From Dasypus novemcinctus (lineage: Eukaryota; Chordata; Mammalia; Cingulata; Dasypodidae): DNA of 64,000 bases. Shown here piece after piece: positions 23,395-34,936 of this stretch. The stretch covers positions 3,782,001 to 3,846,000 of the forward strand of contig NW_026688628.1 of the NCBI RefSeq assembly GCF_030445035.2, given 5' to 3'. Within the stretch, counting starts at the first letter, position 1. The number at the start of each line of letters is the position of its first letter. Under the pieces are notes generated by a model. It saw only the letters and a program-made list of their open reading frames with translations, was not told where the DNA came from and did not search any database. The position numbers and the translations under genes are program-made.

Positions 23395-26392
23395 GAAAGG
23401 GCATTTTTGCACTTAAAAAAAAAATTTTTTTTCTTCTTTATTTTCTTTTAAATTTTACATTAAAAAATATGAACTCCCCATATACCTCCTACCCCACCCA
23501 CTCCACCCCTCCCATATCAACAAACGCACTGTGGCACATCCACTGCACTCAGCAAATACATTCTGGAGAACCGCTGCAGCACATGGACAGTGGTCTACAA
23601 TGTAGTCCACACTCTTCCCCAGTCCACTCAGTGGGCCACGACAGGACACACAATGTCCAGCATCCATCCCTGCAGCACCACCTAGGACAACTCCAAATCC
23701 TGAAAATGCCCCCACACCACATCTCTTCTTCCCTCTCCCGACCATCAGCAGCCACCATGGCCACCCTCTCCACATCACTACTACAGTTTCTTCCCTTACT
23801 AATCACAATAGTTCCCCAGGAGAACACCAGTAATTCCATCCTAATCCATACTCTGTTCCTGTGTCTTGTGGACCTGGGATGGCTATATCCAGTCCCCTCT
23901 ACCTCAAGAGGGGGTTTAGATTCCACATGGATGATGGATGCAATTCTCCTGCTTGCAGCTGTGGGCACTCTTGGCTCCCTGGTGTGGTGGTTGACCCTCT
24001 TCACCTCCCTGTCAGCTGGCCAGGGTAAGTCCAAGAAACCAGGGGGTAGGAGCTGCAAGTCTGCTGAGGCTCAGAGCCTGGCCATCACATGGACAGTTCA
24101 GAGTTTCAGGTCTCCTGAGTATACACCAACCCAAATGCCAACCACAGGTCTGGTAAAAGTATCAGAAGAGGCATGTGTAGAAAGGTTATATCTGAGTCCA
24201 ACTCCATCACACTCAGGAACACAAACTCCAAAGTCATGGCCCTGAACTCCAGAGCTATCTGCCTTGACCATAGAACTGTGAGTTGCTGCAGTCCTCAGGA
24301 GAACCAGCACCTGGGTTTCCATCTACCTTGGCTGTCTCTGGTACCCTGCTGAGGCATGCATAAGCATCACCCCCTGATGACCTCCTGACTCTTTTTTGGA
24401 GACTCTTAGCAATATAAACTCACTTGTCCTTTCCATTCCCCCCTTTTTTATCCAAAGTCAAAAAGCAGTTATTAACACCTGATATTACATGTAGGCTGAG
24501 ATATTCTGCTGGTCTGAGTTGACCTCTTTGTTCAAGATCTTTTGGTAGTTACATCATCAGCTGGTGCTTGGTAATAATCCCTCAGTGCCACAGAGCCTCA
24601 TCCCTGGGAGTCATGTCCCATGCTGGGAGGAAGGCAATGCATCTACATGCTGAGTTTGGCTTAGAGAGTGGCCACATCTGAGCAACATGGAGACTCTTAT
24701 GAGGTAACTCTTAGGCACCCCACAGCTATAGTCCTAGTTCATATTTCAGGCACACAGGCTCATAATTGGAGCCATCAGTATCAAGGGCTCATCGTTGGAC
24801 CTTCCATCTTTATTGGTCTTTACCATTGCACTTGGGGGATTGTTGTTGTTCCACTGGGGAGTGTAATAGAGCTTCCCTGGTCAGGAATTCAGCACTCTCT
24901 CATCTGTTGTTTCTAACTGAAACCACTATGAAAATATCCAAACCTTTCTATGTACCCTGTATACATGCCCTGGAGAACTCCCTCCCAACTGTGTGCAGCC
25001 CTCTAATGACACCCCACATGAGTGCTCCTCTCCCACCATACTTGAACCTCTCTGTAGTACAAAACTTCAAAAAGGAAGCTCAATATATTTCCAGGCTCCA
25101 TTAATAAGAAAAAGGAATATAATGATGGGTTTAAAGGTTAGATACAGACTACACAGAAATTTAGGAAAATTAAATAAAGGAAAAATAAGTTGGGGCATCA
25201 AAAAAATGAAAAAGCTTTGTTTTTGACATTTTGCCTTTCATCACTGCTACAGGTATTGCATTGTATGTACAGTGGCAAGGCAGTTTCTTCAATTTCTTCC
25301 TCAGTATCTACCTCCTTTTTTTTTCCCCTGATTATTAAGTTTCTCTTGACATAAGTTTTAGGTCACAGTAATTCACATATACAATATATGGTACTCCCAC
25401 ATATCCAGCATCAAACCCTTTGTCCCTTCCTCAACAGTGACCTTTTTACATGTTCATATTATATTTGCTGCAGCTAATGTACAGATATTGAAATGAGAGC
25501 TTTCAAACATGGTTCCATTTGGGTTTACATCATGGTTTATATTTTAGACTATACAATTTTCTAAATTTTTGTTATCTTGTGTTTTACATTATGGTTTACA
25601 TTTTAGCATATAGACTTTTATACATTTTTAGTGTAAATTAACATGACCTATATCCATCATGGCATGATCTTATGGAACACTTCCATTGTCCCACAGTTAC
25701 CCTGATTCCATGTATTCAACACCTCTTTCCCCCTCCCCTCAGGGCCCACCATGACAATCAATCTTCAATACTTGAGGGACCATATTCAGAGATAACTTGC
25801 AAAAATGTTGAGGGCTTGATATACTTGACTGCCCTAACCTATTGGGAGCCACCGATTCTCTCAAGACATACAATTCCCTCTGTTTGAGAACAGTCCTCCC
25901 CAGGATGTGGGTATACCTTCACTCTCATAGTATGGGTCTCCACCCAATGATATAATCCACTATGACAAAATGAGCACTCACACACTCCCCAGAAGCTTGC
26001 TCTGTGTCAGATGCCCCCTGCCCTTAAGCATCTGAAACAGGCAACCTTCCATATTACATTCTCTAAAGAGTTTTCTCTGCACCACAATTTCAACCACATA
26101 CCTGACAATCTCCCATAATTAAATGTTCCCCTCACCCTCTGCCCAATTTCTTGAGCAATCTGACCCATTCTCCCATCCCTAGTGCCCCTAAAACCCAGGC
26201 AGCACCACCCTAAATTATCTCTATGCCCCCATTTTATCCCTTCCCTGTTCAAATACTTACCTCCAGCTTATAGATTTCACCCAAGTAGCTGTCAACTCAA
26301 AACCTTCCTCTACCCTCCAACTACCTTAAAGTTTATCTTCCAGTCTCCAGCTCTCTGAGACAGCTTGGTTTACTTATTTCATATCAGAGAGG
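23395..26392 (-). mobile_element. L1 3'UTR about 3 kb long, antisense
   Basis: From the tail complement (23408-23430) this antisense L1 runs without a break through 3 kb of non-coding sequence into the ORF2 stop codon (TGA, 26395-26393). The first ~1.6 kb equals the insertion at 16626-18235. About 24600-25310 equals the inverted part at 4331-5006. About 25930-26392 equals the L1 at 56186-56700. Four loci thus share overlapping parts of it, so the length is a family trait rather than a chance join. A 258-codon frame at 23469-24245 lies in this UTR on the opposite strand and is not a gene. Confidence 0.88.
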
Positions 26393-27255
26393 TCATGTAG
26401 TATTGTCCTTCAATGCCTGGGTTGCTTCACTCAACATAAGGTTCTTAAGATTCATCCATGTTATCACATGTGTTTGTACTCTATTTGTTCTTATAGCTGA
26501 GTAGTAGTCCATTGTATGTATATACCACATTTTATTTATCCATTCATCTGTTGATGGGCATTTGGGTTGATTCCAACTTTTGGCAATAGTGAACAATTCT
26601 ATTATGAACATTGATGTGCATGTATTGATTTGTGTCCTTGTTTTCAGATCTTCTGGGTATATACCCAGCAGTGGAATTTCTGGGTCATATGGCAGATCCA
26701 TAGCTAGCTTTTTGAGAAACTGCCAAACTGTCCTCCAGAATGGCTGAATCCCTCTGCATTCCCACCAGCAGTGGATGAGTGTTCCCATTCCTCCACATCC
26801 TCTCCAACAATTGTAGTCTTCTGATTTTTTGATAGCTGCCAGTCTTATGGGAGTAAGATGGCATCTCATTGTTGTTTTGATTTGCATTTCCCTAATAGCT
26901 AGGGATTTTGAGCATTTTTTTCATGTGTTTTGTAGCCATTTGTATATCATCTTTGGAAAAGTGTCTGTTCAAATCTTTTTCCCATTTTTTAAATGGGCTG
27001 TTTGTCTTTTCACTTTCAAGCTATAGGAGTTCTTTATATATGGAAGATATAAGTCTCCTATCAGATATATGGTTACCAAATATTTTCTCCCATTGTGTAG
27101 GCTCTCTTTTCACTTTCCTGAAAAGCTCCTTTGAGATGCAGAAGGCTTTAATTTTGAGGAAGTCCCATTTATCTATTTGTTCTTTTGCTGCTCATACTTT
27201 TGGTGTGAAGTTCATAAAGCCCTTTCCTATTACAAGGTCCTGTAGATGCTTTCCA
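26393..27255 (-). pseudogene. L1 ORF2 C-terminal part, antisense
   Basis: An open frame of 164 codons (26887-26393, minus) is the ORF2p C-terminus. It includes the cysteine-rich segment [18 protein letters not shown], the [12 protein letters not shown] box, IPLLGIYP and [17 protein letters not shown]. The upstream part continues to about 27255 out of frame. The element is 5'-truncated there. The open C-terminus suggests this is one of the younger L1 copies in the window. Confidence 0.92.
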
Positions 27256-28019
27256 ATTGCAGAGACTTTTAATAGCCAGTTTGTACATAGTATTTGTGTG
27301 TGTATGTATGTACACATACATACTCACAGGTAACATAAATATATGTAATAGAAAATGTAGCTTGTCAGTAAGTGACACAAGTTGCAGACTTGGAATTGCA
27401 GATGAGCTGGAAGAATAGTACAGATATTTAATGAGTTTTTGTTTTGCTTTTTAATTAATGATCATTAACCTTTCTATGCACACAATAGCATAAGAGTTTG
27501 ATACATGGGGTCAGACAAACTGAGATGCTCGTTATTCAGTGGCAGACTGGAAATAGGTTAGTATTTGGGATTAACACTGTTAAGGCTGGATATAGGTTTA
27601 AATGATCACTTCCTATCTTCCAATGTGGATTTAACAAAAAGTTTCAAGCTTCTTGTTTGGAAGATTAATTAGGTTTGTTTTTTAATATATAAATAGCTGA
27701 TTGCTAAATTTGGTCAGATTTTTCCTGATTGCCAAATTTGGTCAGATTTCTACTGATTGGCTGCTCTAAATTCTTAGTACATATCCTAGTAAATTACACT
27801 TAGTGAATTGTCTTATGTGTAGTTGTTGCATTTTGGAAATACCTAATTTGTAATATTAAAAAAAATATTTCCACATAAGGTATCTGCTTGCAGGTCAGAA
27901 AATGAAAAAAATGTAATTGTGTAATGCTCTGAAAGGTGTAAGAAAAAAAATGCTGAAATAAAATTTACTAAATCTAAACCAAAAAACTCTAAATGCTTAC
28001 TTTTAAAATTGGCATGAAG
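27256..28019. other. No gene seen; simple repeats
   Basis: AT-rich sequence. It holds a short TG/TA microsatellite (GTGTGTGTATGTATGTACACATACATAC, 27294-27322) and a 28 bp unit present twice at 27697-27752 (CTGATTGC.AAATTTGGTCAG), followed by a partial third unit. Confidence 0.6.
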
Positions 28020-28245
28020 CTGTAAATGCTCATATTAAAAATGAGGAAAGGTTTTATATTAGAGACTTAACCTCAAACCTAGAAGAACCAGAGAAAAAGA
28101 AGATCAAGCTAAACCCAAAGCAAGTAGAAGTAATTAAATAACAAGGTTTAGAGCAGAGATTAATGAAATAGAATACAATAAAACAATAGAATCAGTGAAA
28201 CTGAAACTTGGGTCTTTGAAAAGTTCAATAAAACAGGCACACCTT
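28020..28245 (+). mobile_element. L1 ORF2 fragment, sense
   Basis: AGAGCAGAGATTAATGAAATAG and GGGTCTTTGAAAAGTTCAATAAAA are the sense L1 ORF2 region just before the reverse transcriptase core. It is interrupted by an antisense LTR and appears to be part of the L1 that continues at 28546 and 30997. Confidence 0.7.
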
Positions 28246-28545
28246 TCTTTCAGCTTCTTTTTACTCCATCTGTGGCTGTTCTCTCTGCTGGGCATTGATT
28301 TTAGCTTCAGGAGTCTTTTCCCTGTCTCTGCAGTTTTTTTCTCCATCAGTGACTTTTTATTCCTCCATATATAAAGGACTCCAGTAGAAGGATTAAGACA
28401 CACCCTGGGTCACACAATCTAATCAAAGGCCCTCAATGGTGTAATTTAATCAAAAAATCCCACCAACAATTGGTTTCCACACAGGGAATTAATTAGCTCT
28501 AAGGACATGATTTTCTAGGGTCTAAAAATTCTCAAACTACCATGC
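28246..28545 (-). mobile_element. Partial MaLR-type LTR, antisense
   Basis: The reverse complement shares the MaLR LTR middle: GGACTCCAGTAGAAGGATTAAGACACACCC on the plus strand mirrors the TTAATCC..ACTGGAGTCC block of the sense copies, and the CTTTTTATTCC..CTGCTGGGCATTGA part mirrors the downstream block. It lacks a clear TG/CA pair, so its boundaries are approximate. Confidence 0.55.
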
Positions 28546-28741
28546 CCCATAGTCCAACTATTAGATATAAATCCAAAAGAATGGAATTGCACAATGATAT
28601 TCATAGCAGCATTATGCAAAATTGCAAAAAGTTGGAAGTAACCCAAGTGTCCATCAACTGGTGAATGGGAAAAAATGTGCTATATTCATACAATGGAATA
28701 TTATTCAGTCATAAAAAGAAATGCAGATTTGATACATGCAT
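28546..28741 (+). mobile_element. L1 ORF2 end, sense (split by MaLR)
   Basis: GGAATTGCACAATGATATTCATAGCAGCATTATGC, CCAAGTGTCCATCAACTGG and ACAATGGAATATTATTCAGTC are the sense end of L1 ORF2. The run stops at GATACATGCA and resumes at 30997 with TGTGGATGAAGCTTGAAGACATG, which is where the L1 would continue. Confidence 0.85.
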
Positions 28742-30996
28742 TGTGAAGATTTGAAGCTGTATATACCTTAGAAAAAGAAGCTCTTAAAAGCAATCCATTC
28801 CTATGGATGCATGCCCACAGTAAGTAGGGCCTTTTGATGAGGTTCATTCAGTTACAGTGTGACCCATCTCAATCAGGGTGGAACTTACTCCTATTTCTGC
28901 AGTCCTTTCTAAACAGAACACATTATGGAGAGAAAAAAGCCATCTTAGGAAGAAGCTGGAGTCATGAAACCTAGAAGAAAAAGAAGAGACCAGGAGAGGC
29001 CACCATATGCCTTGCCATGGGCAGAGGAGCCAAGAATCACTGTAGTAGTCTTAAAGAAGAAATCATAGCCTTGATGGATTACAGGAGTTGAACATATTCC
29101 TGTACTATAACCATGAACAAATAAATTCCCATTGTTTAAGCCAAACCTATTTCATGACATTTGCTCTAAGAAGTCTAGGAAAATAGATTTCTGTACCAGG
29201 ATAGTGGAGTGCTGCTATTGGAAGCTCTAAAAATGTAGAAATGGCATTGGAATTGAGTAATGGTTAGAGGCACATACAACTGTGCAGCACTTGCTAGAAA
29301 AAGTTTAAAGATTACTTTCTAGTGTCTGTTCCTAGAAATATGGACACTAAATATACTTCCATTGAGGCCTTAGATGGAAATTTGAAAACTGGAGTTAAAG
29401 TGATCCTTGTTCAAAATGGCAAAGAACTTGGCAAAATTAAGTTCTGATGTTGGTGGAAGGCAGAACTTGAAAGTAATGAGCTGGGATATTTAGCTGAAGA
29501 GTTTTCCAAGGTAACTATAGAAAGGGCAGTTTGCCCTTCATTGCAGCTTATAGTAAAATATAAGAGGAAAGGAAAAAGCTGATAACTGAAATCCTGAGCA
29601 TAAAGAAACCAGAAATTGATGGCTTGGAAAACTCTGGGCTTCCATAAAGCAAGTCCCTAGAGAACAGTGTCCGTATGAGAGTTTAACTGAACATGAACCC
29701 AATTAGACAGACATTCCAGGGCAACTCAGACATTCCTGAGTGTAGTTACTCAGGAAAAAACTGTGAAAAGGCCTGTTTGATGGATTCAACCCTGTTTACT
29801 ACATGCAGACCAAAACGATTTTTTTGCAAGATCTGTATGTATAAGTGGAACCACTGCCAGCCTGGATTAAAAGGGAGACATTGAAGACTAAAATCACTTC
29901 AAGGGCAGAACCATGGAAGCTGAATTCTGGACCAAACACAATTCAGGCCAAGAGTGTGGACACACTATGTGTGCAGAAAATGTGCATCTGCCATAGCTTT
30001 GGAGAGGGCAGGCCTTCCAGTCCATTGTTCAGGAAAAGTGTTATCGCCCCAGTGTTCTAGGAAGTTGGAACCTATGTCCCAAGATTGCTGACAGCCTAGA
30101 TGTCATCTCAGTGGTGGAGAGGGTGGTGCCTCCACCACCAGTATTTGGGGAGAGCATTTTCACTGCACACACACTTGGAAGGGTTGTCCTCCACTCCATC
30201 AGGCCCATAGAACAAGACATCTTTGCATAGAGGACTCTCAGAGTATGCCCTTCAGGGTTTCATAATTGCTTGGAAACTCTAATCCCTATTTTCCTTCCAA
30301 CTTCTCCCTGTGGGAATGGGAATGTTTATCCTATGCCTGTCTCTCAATTGTACATTGGAAGCAGATAACTTTTTAATTAGGATTCCCAGGTCAACTGAAG
30401 GAGGGAAACTGTGCCACAGGACAGACCACACCCATAACCAATTCTGATGAGACTTTGTAATAAACATTGTTTCTGAAATGATTTAAAGTCTTTGGGATAT
30501 TGGGATGGAATAAATGTATTTTGCATATGGGGAGAACATGTCTTTAGCAGATCCAGAGGATGGACTGTGATGGCACAATGCTGAAATGTGCCCCTGAAAA
30601 GCACATTCTTAAATCTAATTCACTCCTGTGGGTGTGAGCCCACTGTAATTATGGATTTTTGTTAAGGTTACTTCATTTAGGGTGTCACCAACATCAATCA
30701 GGATGGGTATTAATAAACAGAATGAATACAGAGAGAGAGAGAGAAAGCCATGGAAGCAAAAAGCTGAAATCAACAAAAACTGGAAGAGAAAGGAGAGACC
30801 AGCAGATGCCACCATGTGCCATGTGGTAGAGGAGTCAGTGATTGCCAGAAGCTGCTCTTCAGGAAGAAAGCATCACCTTGATGATACCTTGATTCAGAAC
30901 ATTTTTCTGAACTCTAACCATGAGTGAATAAGTTCCCATTGTTTAAGTGAACTCATTTCATGGTATTTGTTTTGAGCAGTCTAGGGAACTAAAACA
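28742..30996 (+). mobile_element. Complete MaLR element (LTR-internal-LTR)
   Basis: A 2.25 kb non-autonomous endogenous retrovirus-like element. The 5' LTR is 28742-29184, the internal region is 29185-30565 and the 3' LTR is 30566-30996; both LTRs start TGTGA and each has AATAAA or AATAAG near its end. The internal region begins with a TGTACCAGG..GTGGAGTGCTGCT stretch and continues with AGTAATGGTTAGAGGC and GTGGAAGGCAGAACTTG, matching the MaLR internal sequence known from THE1/MLT elements. It has no gag, pol or env frames, as expected for MaLR. The LTRs differ at many sites, so the insertion is old. No exact 5 bp target duplication is visible (TGCAT left, TGAGA right). Confidence 0.85.
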
Positions 30997-31575
30997 TGAG
31001 ACAGTGTGGATGAAGCTTGAAGACATGTTAAATGAAATAAACCAGGCAGAAAAGTACAAATGTTGTATGATTTCATGGATATGAACCTGGAATAAGCAAA
31101 CTTAAGAGTCAGAATCTAGAATATAGGATACCAGAGGATGAGGTGTGGAGAGGGAATGGGAAATTATGGGTTAAAATGTGCACGGCTCTTATTTGGAAAT
31201 GATGTAACTGTTTTGGTGGTGGGTGGTGGTGATGGTGGCACAACATTGTGAAGGTAATTAAGAACCCTGAAATAGCCATCTGAATGTGGTTAGAAGAAGA
31301 AATGTAAAGTTTTGTACATGGTAAAAAAATAAAACTTTTACAAAACTCCAGGGAACTGCACTACATAATCAACAAACCCGACCTTAAGCCATAGACTAGA
31401 GTTCATAGTACAATTATAAAAATGTGCTCTTATCAATTGTAATATAATTTCCACACCAATGCTCGGTGTTAATATTTGGATGGTATATGGGAATCTTGTA
31501 TATCATGTATGATTTCTCTGTAAACCCACAACTTCTCTCAGAAAGAAAAAAAATGGTATTGACATTTGATAAAAG
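30997..31575 (+). mobile_element. L1 3'UTR, sense (continues 28546-28741)
   Basis: The L1 resumes after the MaLR with GTGGATGAAGCTTGAAGACATG and GCAGAAAAGTACAAATG. A 3'UTR tail module follows (GGTATATGGGAATCTTGTAT, then TTTCTCTGTAAACCCACAACTTCTC) with an A-rich end near 31545-31560. The same tail module is found at 8696-9290. Confidence 0.8.
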
Positions 31576-31636
31576 AAAAATTTGTGATGAAAAAATCTTA
31601 ATTAATTTTAAAAGTAGCCCAATAGGATGATCATGT

Positions 31637-31895
31637 CTTTTTTAATATAATTTTTAATTGTCTATTTTTTAAAGATACATAGATCACAGAAAATGTTACA
31701 TTAAAAAATGTAAGAGTTTCCTATAACCCTCACACACACACTCCTCCCACACCAACAACCTCTTCCATCATCGTGGCACATTCATTGAATTTGGTGAATA
31801 CACTTTGGAGCACTGCTGCACCACATGAATAGTGGTTTACATTGTAGTTTCTACCCTCCCCGGTACCTTCAGTGGGTTATGGCCCATGGTTCCTG
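31637..31895 (-). mobile_element. L1 3'UTR fragment, antisense
   Basis: ACAGAAAATGTTACATTAAAAAATGTAAGAG, CCTCCCACACCAACAACCTC and GCACATTCATTGAATTTGGTGAATAC are landmarks of the lineage 3'UTR near its tail. It resembles the older subtype seen at 5255-5930. Confidence 0.8.
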
Positions 31896-33285
31896 GCTTC
31901 CTCCTTCAAGATAGTCCCTCCCCCACTTCCTGCCTTGGCCCCTGTCTCCAAAATGTTTGCAGACTCAAGCAGGAACTACCTTGCATGCTCTTTTCTTTCT
32001 TCCTCCCTTGATGATGTCATGGGGTCCAGAACATGTCACCGCACCCACTCATAAATAAGCCAACCTAAGGGACAATGGGGCAGGGGGGTGGGGGTAGGAG
32101 TGGTAAGGGTGTGGAGGACAACTTTTTGCTGCATCACATGACATGAGCAGCCCCATGAAGCTTTTGTGTAGGTCTTTTATGTGGTGCAGTAAACTCACTA
32201 GGGCCCAAACAGACTCCCATCAGGACTGATGGTTTCTGAAGTTCTGCAGATAAAAGGCAAAACACAATAGTGGTGCTTTGTAGCATGATTTGCAGGCTTC
32301 AGAGACTCTCTTTCAGCTTTCCCCAAAGCAAGAGTCTTTACAGATATATGTGCACTCTTTCTCCTCCTACCAGGGAGAAGTCCAAGGAGTTTTCACCCTC
32401 TCTTTGGACCTCATTGTTGAGCTCCACCAACACTGTGCACCCCCAGAGCTACTCCTCACTGCAGGTGAGCAGAGGACTGCTACCACATAAATACAGGGGT
32501 GGGCAGATGCAGCCTCATGGCCTCAAGGACAAGCTTCAAGCAATGCTCTGAATTGCTGGACTACTGAGATTAAGCATGTTTAGGGGGCCCAAGGGTGATA
32601 CTTAATCTCAACCATGTGTTATGGAGAAGAAAGGAAAAATAAAGTGGGAGGCACATGATTTGTCACTGTGGCCATGTATGTGTGTGAGAGAGAAACAGTG
32701 ACAGAAGTGGGTGTAATGGAGTCACAGGTCACGGATTCCCTTCAGCACAGTGTGCTGGCCACTGCCCTGGCTTTGGAAGGCAGCACACATCAAGGGGTAG
32801 ATGGGTTACATGACAAGGACACAGGAGTCTAAGAGGTGGATCTAGGACTGTTTTCTCCATGATCTTTTCAATTTTTCTGTATTTGAAATTTTCCATAATG
32901 AAATGATGGGGGAATACCTCTGTGCAGAAAACAGATGGATAGCAAAGACAGTGTATTTGAATGTGAGCAGCTGAATTTTAAGGCATGGGGTGTGACCAGG
33001 TGCCCCACAGAGGGACAAATGAGAAGGGTCCCAGGTGGAACCCCAGGCAGGGTGATGGTTAGGGTAGGAGAAGCAGATGACAGTAGAGACCTGGGGAGAG
33101 GACAGCAAACAGTTACCTCAGGTCTAAGGTCCCATGGGAGACCCAGGTCTAGGTGCTCCCTCTGAAGTGATCTCTTGGCCAGGCTGAGACTGCAAATCTT
33201 GAACAAGATTCCCTTTAGGCACCGAGGGGCCTGGGTGTAGCTTCTCCAGCAACAGATCTGAATTCTTCTGAGTCATGAAATCATG
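31896..33285. other. No gene recognised
   Basis: Unassigned. The frames present (up to 112 codons, minus, 33206-32868) show no domain. There is a G-rich stretch at 32080-32100 and a possible decayed repeat end at 32850-32910 (TTTTTCTGTATTTGAAATTTTCCATAATGAAATG). Confidence 0.45.
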
Positions 33286-33685
33286 TATCTCTTTATTGAG
33301 GACATCTTTTAATTTCCTTTAATAAATTGTTACATTTTTTTACCTTTGATCTTGCTTGCCTTTGGTTAGATTGATCTGTTTGTGTCATTAGGATACAGAA
33401 AAACATAATTTTCTATATTATTCTTTCATTCAACTACCTTGTATTCTCATTCTTTTCCTGTAGATTTTTTCATGGTTCTATGTAAATCAGCAAATAATAT
33501 ACAAGCAATTTTATTTCTTCCTTTCTAAATCCTATGCCCTTAAATTCTTTTTCTAATCTTTTTTGCTCTACCCAAGGACTGCCAGTATAATGTTGACTAG
33601 AAGTGTTAGTGAATATTCTATTCTCATCCTTGTCCCTTGTTTTAAAGAGAATATGTTCAATGTTTTAGGAAGATGTTTCCATAGG
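33286..33685 (-). mobile_element. Old L1 ORF2 fragment, antisense
   Basis: CAGTATAATGTTGACTAGAAGTG and CTATTCTCATCCTTGTCCCTTG correspond to antisense L1 ORF2 in the reverse transcriptase region. It is more diverged than the copy at 5931-7205. Confidence 0.65.
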
Positions 33686-34936
33686 TGTGGCTTTTGGGGA
33701 GAGTGTGACCATCAGCCAGTGTTCTGACAGCTCTGATCCTGTGCTCTGGGATTGCAGTGTCTGGCCACGACCATGATGCTTCAAGGGTGTAGCCTCCTCC
33801 TTAGTGTTTGGGGAGAGCATGGGAAAGGGTGGGACTGCTGCTCCATTAGGCCCAGAGGCCAAACATCATTCTATAGAAGACCCTCAGACCTCGACATCTG
33901 ATGAAGGAGTCCCTGCTGTGTCTCAGAATTGTTTGGGACACATGAACCCTGTATTTCCTTCCAGTTTCTCCCTGTGGGAATAGGAATGCATATCCTATGC
34001 CTGTCCTTCCATTGTGTACTGGAAGCAGATACCTTGTTCTCAGATTCACAGGTCCACAGACAGAGAATTATGCCCCAGGACAGAACACACCTATAACTGA
34101 TTTTTTTGAAACAAGGCAATTTTATGGATACATATTAACAAAGCAACAATTCATCCAGTGTATAAGCAATGGTATTTGATATAATAACAGGTATGCATTC
34201 ATCACCTCAATCATCATTATAGCATTTTCATTCTTTCGATAATGATAATAACAAAAGGCAAACTAACAAATTCTTCACCTCTTTATCTCTCTATGCTTCC
34301 CCTGTTGTGTACATAGCTGCTATTTCTGGCTATTCTTGCACAATTAATTATTTATTAAGCAGCTAGAACCAATTTTGATGAGACTTTGTACTTAATGCTG
34401 ACACTGAAATGACTTAAGGCTTTGGGGATATTTTGATGGAATGGATGTATTTTTCATTTGGAAAGTAACATCTTTGGGGGTCCTAAGGGTGGGGTGTGGT
34501 GTTTTGAAGCTGTATGTATCCCAGAAAAACATGTTCTTTAATCTGCATCATTGATATGGAGGTAAACCCATTGTAAGTAGGATCTTTTGAGGAGACTGCT
34601 TTAATTAAGACATCCATTCAGGATTAGGCTTAATCCTATTATTGGAGTCCTTTATAAGAGAATGAAATTCAGACAAAGAGAGAAAGCCATGAAAAAAGAA
34701 GCTGAAATCAATGAAGCCTAGAAAAGAAGGGAGAGACTGGCAGATGCACCATGGGCCTTGCCAAGTGGCAGAGGAGCCAAAGATTGCTGCCAGCAGGTCT
34801 TCAGAGGAAAGCATCACTTTGAGATACTTGGATTTGGATATTGTCTCAGGCTCAAAACTGTAAGATAATAAATTCCCATTGATGAAATCTAACCATTTCA
34901 TGGTATAAGCTTTAAGTAGCTTAGGAACCTAAAACA
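33686..34936 (+). mobile_element. Partial MaLR element: internal 3' part plus 3' LTR
   Basis: The internal stretch 33686-34100 matches 30100-30440 of the complete element (CTCCCTGTGGGAATAGGAATG, ATCCTATGCCTGTCC, GGAAGCAGATA). It resumes at 34369 (TTTTGATGAGACTTTGTA) after an L1 fragment. The 3' LTR is 34495-34936, from TGTGGTGTTTTGAAGCTGTATG to CCTAAAACA, with AATAAATTCCCATTG as polyadenylation signal region. The 5' LTR and 5' internal part are absent. No coding frames. Confidence 0.85.
34101..34368 (-). mobile_element. L1 3'UTR fragment inserted in the MaLR, antisense
   Basis: ACAATTCATCCAGTGTATAAG and GCATTCATCACCTCAATCATCATTATAGCATTTTC are antisense L1 3' sequence, also seen at 50050-50200. 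They sit exactly between two contiguous parts of the MaLR internal region. Confidence 0.7.

Noticed and set aside
23469..24245. A 258-codon open frame on the plus strand
   Set aside because: It is the antisense of an L1 3'UTR. The same stretch in other copies (3682-4020, 17138-17452) is broken, so it is not under selection.
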